Assembly (NCBI RefSeq): GCF_037038585.1
Contig: NC_092520.1
Location: forward strand, 122,234,001-122,298,000
Origin: Patagioenas fasciata
Lineage: Eukaryota > Chordata > Aves > Columbiformes > Columbidae
DNA: 64,000 bases
Direction: 5' to 3'
Positions 48,912 through 61,752 of this stretch are shown piece by piece. Position 1 is the first letter of the stretch; the number at the start of each line of letters is the position of its first letter. Position numbers and translations under genes: made by a program. The notes under the pieces are model-generated. The model did not search any database. It was not told the DNA's origin and saw only the letters and a list, made by a program, of their open reading frames with translations.

Positions 48912-50675
48912 TGAGACCTTAAGTCAGTATTGCGACTAACTCTAGTCAGAATGGCATGGCTACTCTCAAGTAGGTTCAGTAAAATGTGTGCTTTCTGTAT
49001 GTGCTACAGTAGGCTTCCATCTAACGCTTAGCTCAAAATTGGTGTGATGAGCAATTTCAATGCACAGTTCCTGTGTTTAGAGAAAAGCATGCTGGGCTTT
49101 CAACAGCAGCATCACTTGTTTCTTCAGATGAACTGAGTTCTCAGTTCTCTCATTTGAATTTGAGATGTGTGTAAGAGCTGATCAATACAACTTCTCTTTC
49201 CAATTCCAGAAGAAATATACATATTTGAATACATTTAAAGTACTTCAACCTTCAGAGGTCACTTAAACTTCCTGAGGTTAAAGCTAAACCAACTTTTACC
49301 AGAAAAGCTTAACTTTCTGGAATTATAGTGTACTTTTGGTTTGAGCAATAAGAAGCTGTAATATTAATGAATAAAGAACTTCAAGGGGGAAAAAAAGTTC
49401 TGTGCAAAAGGAGGACAGTTTAATGAAGTATAAAGTGGCTATATTGAAATTCTGTGCTTTCTTACTGGTTTCAAATTATTATAGCTTCTAGAACTACTGT
49501 ACCAAAAAACTTCACCTCTTGGAAGCAAAGGTAACATTGTATTTGCTAGAATAGTAGTATTTCAGTGGTCAGTAATATTTTAAAATGTTTTATGTATGAG
49601 GACTTTTAAAATGGAGCTTTCAAACCAATTAAGTATTTTTTGTGTTTTTGAAATACTTTTGGTACTATGAATTATGAAATGCGTGCTTAATCACTTGTAA
49701 ACCTTACATGCTGAAGCAATTCTGGGCAATAATCATTGTCAGCAAATCAATGTTGTCTTGAACCTACACTTGTTGTAGATCACATTTAGTGTTAAATGGG
49801 AGGATTTTTTCATTCGAGTGCCTATTTTAAAGTGTCAGGGGTGGCTTTTTGTTTGACACTACTTTTAAAAATCATACTTGCAAAATACTTCCAAGATAGT
49901 GAGACCTTGTCATCACATGTTTGAATGTTGACTTAGTCTTGCTTAGTTGTTACTAGATCATTAGATAAAAGCAAAATGGGATGCAATGGCATGAAATTAA
50001 GCAGCTGTTTAATGGGCAGCTCTGTTAAAGTAGTTCCAGGGCCCTTGCTTAGTGCTTCCACAGTTGATACTACAATCACATGCGAAGTGATAAATTTGGA
50101 TAAAACAGTTGGTTGGAAACCATTTATTTAACCAGTTGTTTCCTTGAATGTATCACCAAGCAGCAAATTTAGTTTCAGTGCTTTATATGGAGAAGTGATG
50201 GGGATGAGAAGGGTAAAGTTGGGAGGGAAGAAAGTGCTTGAATTTTTGCTCAGAAATCCTAGTCAAATTTTCCTATAAATTGTGTACTGGCAGAAATACT
50301 TATTGTGACAGCTCAGCTGGATGCAAAAGAACTGGAAGATAATCATGGCAACAGTCTAAGTACTTCTTAGTTTGACTGTTAGTTTTCAGAGCTTGAGTTG
50401 GATTGTTCCTCCAAGTTCTTCTGAGATAATGTTTTCTTAGTTGTGTTGGTGTGCATTTGTAGACAGCTTCTTAGTGCCAGCAGCTCTGACATTTAAGGGA
50501 GTTGGCACAGAAACTAAGTGTTCAGGTGGACACTGAGAATATCCGGTAAAAGCCCACTGACAGTGTCAGGGCACGGTGAAAAGGTCATTCCCTAAACATT
50601 ACAGATATGATTTTAAACTAGTTATATTTAGACTTTAGTCAAAGATTCATGGTTGAAATATGATTTTTCTTTTAG

Positions 50676-50827
50676 GTTGGATAGACAATGGCCTGAAGGA
50701 TTGCTATCTGTCAACAACACTCTGCAGTTCAGTAACCCATTGACTTACAACTACACTGGGACTTATATCTGTAAGGTGACAAATGCCCTTGGTCAGAAAA
50801 GTGATCAGAAGACCATCTACATATTGG
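50676..50827 (+). CDS. NECTIN3: NECTIN3 coding exon 5: second half of second C2-type Ig domain
   Basis: This exon encodes residues 327-376 with split codons at both ends. It completes the third Ig domain with W331 and the second disulphide cysteine C358 (YTGTYICKVTNALGQ). Potential N-glycosylation sites are N340 (NNT) and N351 (NYT). The phrases LDRQWPEGLL and QKSDQKTIYI match the nectin-3 membrane-proximal domain. The acceptor is TTTTTCTTTTAG and the exon ends ATATTGG before GTAAGT (50828), phase 1. If the intron were retained, the frame would add only a few residues and stop at TAA 50842, giving an ectodomain without membrane anchor. Confidence 0.96.
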
Positions 50828-53800
50828 GTAAGTCTTCTCAGTAAAGACAGTGTATTAACTTGGATTTTCTTTCAGTCAGTCATTGAAATGGCAAACTGAA
50901 TAGCCAGTTGATGCATAAAATATTTATGCCTTTTAATTGTGTGAAAAGCTATTTGAAGCATGGACTTGAGAGGTAGAGTAAGACTTGGCATTAAGCTGAT
51001 ACTTAATAATGGCAACATACAGTGGAAATTCTTAAGGTTAAGCTAGTTCCTGTAGTGTTTCTGAGACTATTTCTTTGTCTTGGTAGGTGAACTTTGCTTT
51101 TTTCCAGTGTCAACCTGCATTTGGCAAGACATAATGTCTGCAATAAACAGTGCTTGATGTGTAATACATTGAAAAAAAGAGATGTTAGTGGGAGGGGAAC
51201 AACTGCATTTTAAAAAGTCAAAGATTCTCTGCTTTAAGTTATCATTATGTTCTGAGTCTGTGTATTGTATTCCAGTTAAGCATGGTCTCCTTTTTTCCAG
51301 ATGCAGATACCCAGTAATCATAAAGTTATCTCACACAGAACTTTTGCTGATCTACTTTATAGAATATGGCAAATTTGTGTGTGTTTTTAGCACCAGTGCT
51401 GTTGGAAAACATTCCTGTATCTATTAATACAATGTAGTTAATGTTTTACTGTGGCACATTCTTTGTGAAAGAACAACGTGACCTACGGTCTATGTGAGTA
51501 GTGGTATACAAGTATGAGAAAGTGCTCCAGATTTTCATGATGGATTAACTAAAGTATCTAATGCCTTGCTTGATCAGTAAGTGCTAATATATTATAATTT
51601 CTTAGAATACAGACATGAAAATTAAATCTTCATTCTGTTCTATGGTGTTACTGCTCTTCAGTAAGTTCTTGACATGAGTTATTCCACGATGTGAATTAAG
51701 TGTTGGAGTACATGTTACCCAGTCACAGGATACAAACATAGATGCCTTCTTTGTAAGAACTTTAAATATGAACACTTAAGGGCTGAGATAAGTATGTAAA
51801 CTTAAGACTAAAACTGAAGTTACAGGATGTTTGAAGCTGCATACATCAAAATCCATATTTGATAGTTACACGCATCTCCAGAAGAAAGGATAGTGTTTCA
51901 GTCAGACTGACATAACTACACTGCAGGCTATTCTGGAAGACTAGTAAGTTCTGATTAACTGACTAATTAATGAGCTAGTTAACTGGAAACCTCTAAATAG
52001 TTTGAGACAGTGGAATTATTTGTAAACAAATTATATAAAATTCTATGTATTGAAAAACTGAAGTGCTGCAAATTAATATGAAAGTCACTTCTGTAAGAAG
52101 TTACTTTTAGATGCTTGGTTCTAATGCTTCGTTTATGGAGAAGAACTCATGGCTGTGTCTCAAAACAGTTACTAGGACTGTCACATTGTGAGATGTATCA
52201 AGTAAAAAAAAAAAATTAAAAAAATCATTAGATTGCATGAAATATTCTCCTGGAATGTAATATTCAAATATACGTGCTCAGAAAACAACAGTACAGTTTT
52301 TAGCTCTGTTCTCAGCCCTGTTCTAACTGTAAAGAGAAGGGAAGTTTTTTCAAGTCCCCCAGTGTTTGAGTTGTCAGATCTGTGAATATGATCTGCTCTA
52401 AGTAGAACTTACGCTTTCTGCCGTGACTGTCATGCATGAAAATATAAGACTATCATTGAAATTATGTTTGTGACTAACAGACTAAAAAGGGGCAAACTAT
52501 GAAATCATATATGATGTTTCCTAATATGAATCAATTTTTTTGAAAAGCATAATAGAAATGTGTGCTAGGCAAGCTGTAGTGATGGCTTAAATTCTAGCCT
52601 ATGGCAAATGCAACATAAACTAGCTTACTGCAGAGATGGTTAAGCTGCAGTAGTTGATCTTTGACATGGACTGATGGATACTGTTGAGGTGTGTGCTGGT
52701 TTTCAGTGTTGTTCAGCAACTTTGTTTTGCTTCAGTAATTTTATTGCAAAGAGTAGAAGTTGTCTGTTTTTAGGGAATGTCAAAACTGAACCTCAGCTAG
52801 CTAGAGATCATAGAGGGCCATGGTTTTGCATATCAGTCAAAACAAATACTTTAGTTGACATTTAAATTCAGTTTTTAAAAACTTCTTGTTAATCTTTGCA
52901 TGTGTAGCATGATCAACATCTAAGAAAACACAGGTCCTTTTTAAACAACTTAGAAGAAATCTGATGCTGTATCACTACAACTAATGCTCAGGCAAGTCAT
53001 ACATGCAAGTTTAACAATGATACAAGACAAGCATTCAGTATTCTGCTCTACATACCTTAGAGAAGATTATGCCAAACTGATTAAAAGCACTGTATATTAA
53101 CTTTTAGTATATAGGAGACTTGATTAATGTGAGAGAGGTGAGGCATTCATAAAGCATAGCACCTGTATTTTTTTTTTCAGAAATTGGTATTAAGCACATT
53201 TTGTTGTAACTCTAAGTTTTCAGTGTGACTGGCTCTTTAAATAGCTGAAATACACTTAAAAGGATGCAGGATGGATAAGTGACTATGAAATAGGAAAATT
53301 GTTGATTGTAAATAATAGTAATTCAGGTTACTCTACAGAGGGAACATAAATTCTGTCAGGAGTACAGAAAATAAGACTAAAGTAGTAAACTTTTAAGTCA
53401 AACTGCTTACTACCTTAATATTTGACTTAACTGAGCAAATCTTATCTAGTAATGGTGGGCATGAGACTGCTGAACTATAGAACAGTCATGTAATTAGCTT
53501 ATTTGTCTATCTTAGCTATTTTCCATTGTATAAAACTTGGCAAAAATATAAACAGAAACTTTGAAGCTAACAAAGCTGTATGATCATGCCATCTTTCAAA
53601 TTTTAATTATGAAGCTGTCAAAGAGGATTTATGAAGTTAATGTTTCTGAACAGTCATGATGCTGGTAGTTGTCAAGCTTTTTAACCACTAGAAAAGAATA
53701 ACTAGTAAGTTGAAATGTGTTGTAGGACTGGAAGGTAAGATGAGCAAAAAAATGCTGTTAGTCCTAATATGCATTGTTAAAAATAAGTGTATTTTTAATA

Positions 53801-56800
53801 AATTCTATTTTCTTCCTAACCTTTATGTTAATACTCCTCAAGTGGGGTTGGGAAATGGAAGTAGTTGACAGGGAATAAAAGGTAGAGTCACCAGTTTTAG
53901 GTTTGGTTGTGGTTTTTTGTTGTGTTTTTTGGTTTTTAGGAAATGATACACCTTTATATAGATAGGGGAAAGCTAAAATGGTGTTTAAAGCTAGAGACTT
54001 CTTAAAATATTGAAGTTGTGGTACAGATATCTTCACTACTTCCTACTTTTCAGTGATGTAAAGTTAAACTTGGCTTGTGTTGTCAAGCAAAAGCAAGTCC
54101 TGCTCCTTATGGACTTGGGTTGTGATCAAGTGTTGTTGAAGTTCCTGGCTTACTCTAAGAGCAACAGATTTTCCAAAACAAGCTGTCAGTGTAGAGCACT
54201 TAATCTTTATAGATTTACTCTTTTTTTTACACAGGAGACTGGGCTTTATTTTCTTGACTCTGTGTTCCCTTGCCTTCATACTGTTTCCTGAGGCTTCTCA
54301 TTTCTCCATTTGCAAGAAAAAAAGGTGATGTGAGAGACTTGCATTCAGATAGGAGTATTCTTTCTTCTTCTGTGATCTTTAGAAATAATTGCCTTTGGAA
54401 GACTTTGCTTTTTGTTAAAAGTAAAGCCAGCCTTTTTTAGCCAGCATTCCTAGCAATTCTAGGAAGATGTGACTTGTAAATGCAGAATCACCTTCTCGTA
54501 GAGTGGATGTTTTCAGGGGTAACAAAACAGAGACTGATAATGAGTTTTGTTTTGGTTCGTCACATATATGTGTATATATATATAGACCTCTGTTCTGAGA
54601 GAGAATTGTGAATACAAGTACTCTTGTATTTTCCAAAGCATATATTAGAAGATATTTTGATAAATTACTTTTTTTTTTCAGCTATATAGAAAAGAGGGTC
54701 CCAGGATATCCTAACTGCTAGCTTGCATGCTGGTATAGTGGGCTTTGAACTTTCAACATTGTTCCCGAATATTCCTTGCAAGCTCGAGGCTGTGCTAATG
54801 ATAACAGTTTTTCTCATGTCCCAAATAAATGCTAAAGTGTTCTACTTGGTGCACACAAATCCCAGCTAGAAACCACAAAAGTACACTGAACTTTGAAGAT
54901 GAATCATTGATTCTGATCAAAGAAATTATTAGTTGCTTCAGGCTGAAAACAATCTTCTTATCTATAATGCTGCCAAAATGGGAACAAACTGAAGATAATC
55001 CTAAATAAAATGTTTAACTCCAATGTGGAACCTGTGTACACAAGATGCTTTGTAGGGAAAGGATTACACAGTGTCTTTAGCCACTACTTGACCTTTAGAG
55101 TGGGAATGGTTGGTGAAACAATGATAAATTTCAAAATCATTTAATATCAGAAATTCAGAAAGACTTCTTTCATGGAAAGGCTGCTTTCCCTGCTGTTGTA
55201 GAGGAGCTGCAACATGAGCTTTTCAGCAGTTGAAAAGGCGGGCTGTTTTTATAATACCAAACTATGTCAAGTTATCGAGTACTTTAATTTTTAGGTACTT
55301 ACTATCTAAGGGAAATTTAGAAATAACAGCATGTTAAGAAATAGAGGTAAATATGTCTGTGCAAACATACATATAATACATACACAGGCAAACACTTTCT
55401 ACTCTATAAAATGAGAACTACAAAGAGGGGAGATTGTAATTTCAGCCAAGCCAACTCACGTTTGGATTATAAGTAAGTGATAGCAGGTTCTTGTCTTGCA
55501 GAAGGCAGAGAAAGTGATGTGGGAGTTGAAGTGTGGATCTTGACTAATGTGGGGTTTGTATTTTGTTTTTTAAATGGGGAGAACTAGACTTCATGTTTTT
55601 TGAATTAGACAGACTTTGTCTGTATTAATACAAAACTAGCCAAGGCATCTTCCCTGCTAAAACTTGGTGTCTGTAATGCTTGACAAATTTTAGCCAAAGG
55701 AGATTAGTGCCTCTATTTAATTTGCTTCTTCATTATTACAGAGTTCATCACCTTACCCCTGAAATATTTCATAATAGGCTAAATTCAAAATGGTTTGTAG
55801 CTTGAAAATATTTTTCTCTCCAGTTGATTTTTAAGATGGTGTGTTTGTTCATACCAAGATAGGACTTAACCTAAGATTTTGAAGCTAATGGTCTTGTTCT
55901 AAGGGTGATCCATCCGTCTGTTTGCCCATTTATCTTTCTGACACTGGGCTTCTTGTTAGCTTTGAATTCCCATGGAAGCAAAGATGGGGTCTGGACATTT
56001 GAACGAGAACGTGCTGCAGGGGGATTGAGGGATGGGATGTAGTGTTTGGGAAAATGAGTCATATCATGTAGCTGCATGTTTCTACTCGACAGTAGAAACT
56101 CACGGGCCCATGATAAGTTGTTTGTATTGCAAGAGCTGGGAAGACTGTGTCAAGAATTGTGATTTATCAGAAAAATAAAAATATCAGACTGAAGCTGCTG
56201 AAAGTTGGTACTGACTTTCATGGAAAACATCTGGAAAATAAGTAATAGAGGGGAAAATAAGCATATGGTACAAGGACCATGGTACTTTGTTTGAGAAGGT
56301 ATTATTAGAGGTCTATTTGAAATAAAGAGCAAATCTTGTTTGTCTTGATAGAAAACTGTCAAAGGCTTTGAAATAAAACAGGAAAACTTGGCATCTTTTT
56401 ATGTATGGAGGCAGCTGATGGGTTTACTATTTCATACCAGGAAATAGGTTTTTGCTTTCTTCAGTTGTCTCCTATCCTGTTCTAATGAGGGTGGTAGCTA
56501 TGTAATAGTAAAAGAAATTTGGGGGGTGGAAGGTTTCCTTGTCCTAATAATTAGTACAGGGTATATGTAATTAGGATTTGAACAGACCCTGAACATAGTA
56601 AGGGACAAAACCAGATATCAAGAGGTATTTAACCTAAAACCAATTTTGTTTTCAGAATTTTGTTCTACATTTGTAATGAATTTAAGATGAATATGTTAAC
56701 TAGTGCTTGTAGATAATGCAGCTGGACAACCTGACAGCTGGTGGATGAAGCAAGTTTTGAAGGAAAAGCTTTCCATAAAACACTGGTATTTTCATATATT

Positions 56801-58876
56801 AATAATAGAGTGTATTTGCAACTTAATTTCACACATGTGGTGGTTAAACTTGCCAGAAGGTGAATGCTACGTACTCATTAATGTGTATTATATATTGTGG
56901 GTATGGAGGATTAGAACTAAGACCTCAATATCAAAGTCTAATAGATGAACAATTACAAAACCAGTTAAAAAAATAGATATATATATATTGCCTGGAAGAA
57001 GATTGTGCTAGTACTGTCTGAAATTGTGTTTTAAGCTAACAAATGTTGCAAATACATTTTAAAGGAAGAGGGTTTTGAGTTTTACTTCTTGACCTATGGA
57101 TTTGTGGGACATGGGAACACTGGTAAACTTGAATTCTTTAATCTATACTACTTTGTTAAATTATTAAACTCATTTAAAATCAGTTTTTACTAAAATTGTA
57201 ATCCAGATATCTCCTGTTCATTTTGGTAGTGCATCCTCCTTGTTCAGTTTCCTGTCTTCTGTCGAATTAATTTCATTTATGTATACCTCCCTAACAAATC
57301 ACCACTTTTACATAGCCAAGTAATATAATCATGTGTTTTGTAAATCTGTATAAAACTTTACTTATTATGTCAAGCTTAAAATGTTGCATTCAGCAGCAAG
57401 GTGCAGTCTGAAGTACATATTTCCATATTTTAGTGATCGTGACAAATATGGCAATTTTATCTAGTATGAGATAATTGTATGGCCATCTGAGTAGTAGGAT
57501 TAAGAATCATATCTATGGGTCTTTAAAGTTATGATTTGTCAAATAACTGGTAGCTTGACAAATCTGCAGTTCTATCTGTTTTACTTTTTGTGGTGGTAAA
57601 TATAGGATGCCTCCATAGTATGGTGGTAGTAGTAGTAGTTCCATGAATCTTGCTGATGGGAATTTAACTAAATAATAACATAATCTACTTGACTGTTAAT
57701 ATAATATTCTCTCTAAAAGATTCAAGCTATAACAACATGTTCAGTGTTTGTTACTTTAGTGATTTTAAGATTACCTTGCATTGGCCAAGGCAAAAACGCA
57801 GTTTTATTCAGTGTGGCACAAAAGTAGAAGCTAGAGTTGCATGTGACATTGCCGTTGACTGGCATAAGCTCAGGAAGCTTTCTCAGTGTCATCAGCCCAT
57901 CACTTGCAACCATGTCTTCAATACAGATGCATGCATCTCCAGTAGACCTAAAGAACAAATGAAAAAGCTGAGTGCTGGAGAAGCTTCGTGTCTGACAATC
58001 TCTTTTTTACTTGCATAACCTAACATTAAATTTAGAATTTAAATTTTAAAAGCTGATATTTTATATTGAGGAATAAATATGGAAATTTATTTGTGCATGA
58101 GGGATCAAATTGCTTTTAGGAGGAAATCATAGAAGTAATTTGTACTTCAAATGTTACAGGGTTGGTTTTTGTTAATTTTAAAATTCTGAAAGCTCCTTGC
58201 TCAAGTGTTATTTTGAGATTAATACAGGCCAGTTTTAACTATGCTTCTTTTACTAATCCTAAGGTGAAGCTGAGTAAGTTGTATTAATGCAACAAATGTT
58301 TTTTCTGGAGAATAGCTTAAAAATCAGTAGTTCACGTGTTGCTGACTGAGCACACAACTTATAGTTTTTCATTCTTATACTCAGTGTCCAGCATAATTTC
58401 TGAACTGGGAATTTTGTGTGGAATAATTGACTCTGTGGCATAACCAGTTAATTTGATCCAATATTCCTAACTGCTGGCTGGTAAGATATAGTGGACTGCT
58501 TGGGTTTTTCCTGATAGACAGCATTCTTCCATAGGGGAAGTAAAAAATGAACTGTGAACATCTGAGCAGGAAAGCTGCATCTCCTTACTTTAAGGAGCTC
58601 AAGCAAGATGTCTACTTAAAGATTGTTTTATTTTTTTCTCCTCATACTTCCTATCCTGCTGCAGCATAGCTCAGAACCACATGTGATGAAGCTAGTTCAA
58701 AGCCTGTGGAAAGTGCAAGAAGACTTTTTGTAGCACAATGACCTTGAGAATGAAAAACTATTCTTGTAGAACATACCCATCAACTTTGCTCTCTTATAAA
58801 CCCTTAACTGATTTAGCTTGCATTGACATTCTGTGCCTTTTCTGTGTCTTGTCTGCTTCTTTGCTCTTTCCATTAG
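50828..58876 (+). other. NECTIN3: NECTIN3 intron 5 (8.0 kb)
   Basis: This phase-1 intron runs from GTAAGT to TTTGCTCTTTCCATTAG. It holds short A/T runs, TA microsatellites (around 54566-54583 and 56976-56990) and a G/T-rich patch at 53898-53940, but no CR1 or hAT copy that I recognise. A 109-codon plus-strand frame at 57689-58018 lies in a slightly GC-richer patch; it matches no family I know and is not called a gene. Confidence 0.9.
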
Positions 58877-59469
58877 ATCCTCCTACTACTACCACTCGAC
58901 TGCCCACGGTTCCCTGGCATCCTTCGACTGATGGCATCACAGGTTTAGCAACAGAACCTAGAATAATAGATTTCCCAACATCAACCTTGCCAGCAATGCA
59001 GGAAGACACTTGGGGTACCGTCATCGGTAGTGCGGTGGGTGGGGCGCTCTTCCTCATACTTGTCAGTGTTCTGGTTGGAATTATCTGCTATAGGAGAAGA
59101 CGGACGTTCCGTGGTGACTACTTTGCTAAGAACTACATTCCACCGTCAGATATGCAAAAAGAGTCTCAAGTAGATGTTCTTCAGTCAGATGATATGGATT
59201 CTTACCCTGACAGTATAAAAAAAGAAATAAAGCATCCAATGAACAGCTTAATATCTAAAGATTATTTAGAAGACCCTGAAAAACCAGAGTGGAACAATAT
59301 AGACAATATTAACAGGTACCAGGAGCGTTATGAAAGACCGATGGATTACTATGACAGTGGAACATTGGGAATGAAGTATATGGGTGGTGAATGTTATGAT
59401 GACAATGAAGAAGACTTTGTTTCTCACATAGATGGCTCGGTAATATCTCGGAGGGAGTGGTATGTGTAG
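58877..59469 (+). CDS. NECTIN3: NECTIN3 coding exon 6: stalk, membrane segment and cytoplasmic tail
   Basis: This exon encodes residues 377-573 and the TAG stop (59467-59469). It starts DPPTTTT, a Thr/Pro-rich stalk, followed by a hydrophobic segment of about 25 residues (GTVIGSAVGGALFLILVSVL onward, near residues 423-447). Then come the stop-transfer RRRR and the tail with TFRGDYFAKNYIPPSDMQKE, a nectin-3-specific stretch. The last residues SRREWYV end in the PDZ ligand that binds afadin and links nectin to actin. It also fits the known association of nectin-3 with polarity protein Par-3. All of the membrane and tail coding sequence sits in one exon, which defines the alpha-type isoform. The acceptor follows a good pyrimidine tract. 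Upstream the frame is open to 58738, but that part is intronic pyrimidine-rich sequence. Confidence 0.97.
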
Positions 59470-60693
59470 TAACCACTGAAAACTAAACATGTACCTACAG
59501 TTCATTTCATTGGCTGATCACTTTCGGATTGTTTATACTTACGCAAGAGGAGGAATAAACTTTTTGAAACTGATTTTTTTTGAAGGTTTTTATATTGTGA
59601 CTTGACAAATGGAAATACTGAGTCTGGGGAAAATGTATTTGAGCTGCTTTCTTTCCCAATGCTGTACTACTGTTTAAGATTTGAGTTTTACTGCAGAGTG
59701 CTTATATTGGTCTATGTCAGAGGTAAAAAAGACTAAATTAAAGTTGCCATTCAAAATTGTTGAAGAACAAATAGTGGCTGTCTCGGCTCTCTGATTTAAA
59801 ATGGAGTTTACCTAAGGCAATGATCAAATATAATCTTCGGGGGCATTTACTTTGCAGATTAACTTAACTACTCCAATCTTGATACCACCCATGGTAAACT
59901 TAATGCTTCTGTATAACAAATAATATACCAAGTAAAATGAGTTACAGCAGAATCAAAGCTTTATTTTAAGGGTTTTCTGCACAAAAATGAATACCTCTTA
60001 GCATTTTAATGAGCCTTCTTGTAACTATGTACTTAAAACAAGTCATTGCACTGAAAGTAACTTATGAACAAGATTTTGAGGAGTAACTGTTCAAACAGGT
60101 CAAAGGCTTGTCTTTGAATGAGATGAAAAATTATTTTTTATAGTTGTTGATTTCTAAAGCTTATGCTAGTGTGTGTATATATATACATACAGTAAGATAT
60201 TTTGTTAGGCTTGTAATTGGCAAGGTGTCAAAACTTATTAATGAATACGAGACTTTTTGCAAGTACACAGGGTACAATTTTAGAGAACTGTTTCTGAGGC
60301 TTTGTGAGAATATTACCATTGAATTTGAAAGCTGGAGAATTGGACACAGCTAGAAAGACTCCAGTAGATTTCTAAGCTGGAGGCTAGTGCGAATTTGCTT
60401 GTTTTCCCACGTGCCAATAAACATGAAGCACATTAAGAGGTGTCAAAGCATCTGCTAGAGTTTTTTTGACCAGAAGTTAAAACAGCGGTTTTATGCTGCT
60501 TCTGAATAAGTTACAATGCTTGCTTTGAAGAGGGTAACTAGAATTTCAGATTATTAATAGGGAAGTGAACACTTGCATTGCTACTTCATATAGTGAAAAC
60601 ACACTCTCCAATGGTGCAACTACAGAATCTATGAAATAGGAGTTTAGATAAATTGTGGAGTCTCTGTACTGCAGTGGATTTGTTTTCTCTGCA

Positions 60694-60699
60694 AATAAA
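60694..60699 (+). terminator. NECTIN3: Candidate polyadenylation signal AATAAA
   Basis: Canonical hexamer about 1.2 kb past the stop codon, followed by T-rich sequence. It could give a shorter 3'UTR. Confidence 0.35.
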
Positions 60700-61667
60700 A
60701 GATTTAATATGTTATTTATAATGACATTGTATGTGGGACATCTGATTTGACATCTGGAGTAGTTCTACTTTGTCTTGGACAGGTTCACCACACTAGTTCT
60801 GCTGGTTATGTAGGGAGGAATGAAATAACTTTAGATGAAATACAGAGCAATGATAAATTCATGATTAGAATAGTAGATCCTTTGAAGTGCCATTTTTAAG
60901 TGTTCAGCTGGAGAAAATGAAGCTGATAAGGCTATTAGTATTTGAAACCCGAAAAGGGAAAAATCTCTGCTAATTTTAAAATTAAATGGGCTGCACAGTT
61001 ACAGCTGATTCATGAGTGTTCATGCTGGGAGGTCTTTTCCATCCTCATGATCTTTGGTAGCTTACAACATTTAGAGCTTCACAAGAATAGTTGCATTGAA
61101 TGTTGTAGACATTACCCTGTGACTGCATATGACTGCATGTCTTCAAGAAAAGATTAAGACAACGGCTTTATTTGAAATTCAAATGGCAAAACATCCCTAA
61201 ACAACTTCAGTTCACATTTGGATTGACGGAATAGTGGTACACGATTGACCAAAGTCTCAATAACAATAGCAAATGATATGGTGTATATCTGTAGTTTGAG
61301 TGTAAACACAAGGGAAGGAGTTACATTTCTAGCAGAAGGTTCTTGTCCAAATTATTTCTGGAATAAAGACATCATACCTCTCTTCAAATAAAAACTACTT
61401 TATATATCATCTTTAAAAGATGGTGTTACTTGGAAATAAACATTAACCATAAACCTGTTCTCCACATGGGATATTTTGCTTTTGTCTCTGTGGATTTTTT
61501 GTTTTGATTTTTAAAATATATATATATTTAATTCCTCTGGGTTAAGAAGTTGAAATGCTTTGGAGTTGAAGTTGATAATAGGGATAGGACTTACGTGTGC
61601 TGCAATGTTTTGTACGTTATGTCTGCTGTATAAAGAATTGATTGTAAGTACAAATGGCTGTTGTGTG

Positions 61668-61673
61668 AATAAA
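61668..61673 (+). terminator. NECTIN3: Best candidate polyadenylation signal AATAAA
   Basis: Canonical hexamer with a T/GT-rich downstream element within 40 bases. Another hexamer at 61747 may act as backup. Choice between them is an inference. Confidence 0.45.
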
Positions 61674-61752
61674 CTTTTTGTTACGTTCTGGAACACAGGT
61701 AGTGTTCTAAAATGTTTTATATATAAAGTTGCAAATGAAAAAGCATAATAAA

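Larger units (their letters stand above)
45544..50675 (+). other. NECTIN3: NECTIN3 intron 4 (5.1 kb)
   Basis: This phase-2 intron runs from GTAAAT to TTTTTCTTTTAG. Almost half of it is the antisense CR1 at 46566-48911. A short (AAAT)n microsatellite lies at 46272-46292. The remainder (45544-46260 and 48960-50675) is AT-rich with nothing recognised. Confidence 0.9.
8880..59469 (+). other. NECTIN3: NECTIN3 gene (coding span): nectin-3, alpha-type cell-adhesion protein
   Basis: Six exons splice in frame to a 573-residue type I membrane protein. Nectin-3 is a calcium-independent adhesion molecule of the immunoglobulin superfamily. It binds nectins in trans (strongly nectin-1 and nectin-2), recruits afadin through its C-terminus and helps build adherens junctions and synapse-associated contacts. 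Features seen: signal core near residues 59-78 with likely cleavage after ALA78; V-type Ig (C98-C168), C2-type Ig (C213-C266), C2-type Ig (C311-C358); stalk 377-422; membrane segment about 423-447 followed by RRRR; tail ending EWYV. Potential N-glycosylation sites are N103, N145, N157, N206, N242, N340 and N351. The family signature phrases WEKIHGKSSQT, CKAVTFPLGN, TRFARGRRITC, YDGNW and SVISRREWYV identify nectin-3 rather than nectin-1, -2 or -4. It is somewhat longer than mammalian nectin-3 (about 549 residues), mainly at the N-terminus. Introns are 27719, 6106, 1862, 5132 and 8049 bases. Confidence 0.97.
59470..61690 (+). other. NECTIN3: NECTIN3 3' untranslated region (minimum estimate)
   Basis: AT-rich, non-coding sequence follows the stop codon. 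AATAAA hexamers occur at 59554, 60416, 60694, 61362, 61387, 61435, 61668 and 61747. The one at 61668 is followed within 40 bases by T- and GT-rich sequence (CTTTTTGTTACGTTCTGG), which makes it the best single candidate. A 3' end here would give a 3'UTR of about 2.2 kb. A longer 3'UTR reaching the signals at 63878 or 63978 cannot be excluded. Confidence 0.6.

Noticed and set aside
58738-58876. Upward extension of the exon 6 reading frame from ATG 58738
   Set aside because: It crosses a clear acceptor and its hydrophobic residues come from the pyrimidine tract. The family joins exon 5 to DPPTTTT at 58877 with correct phase.
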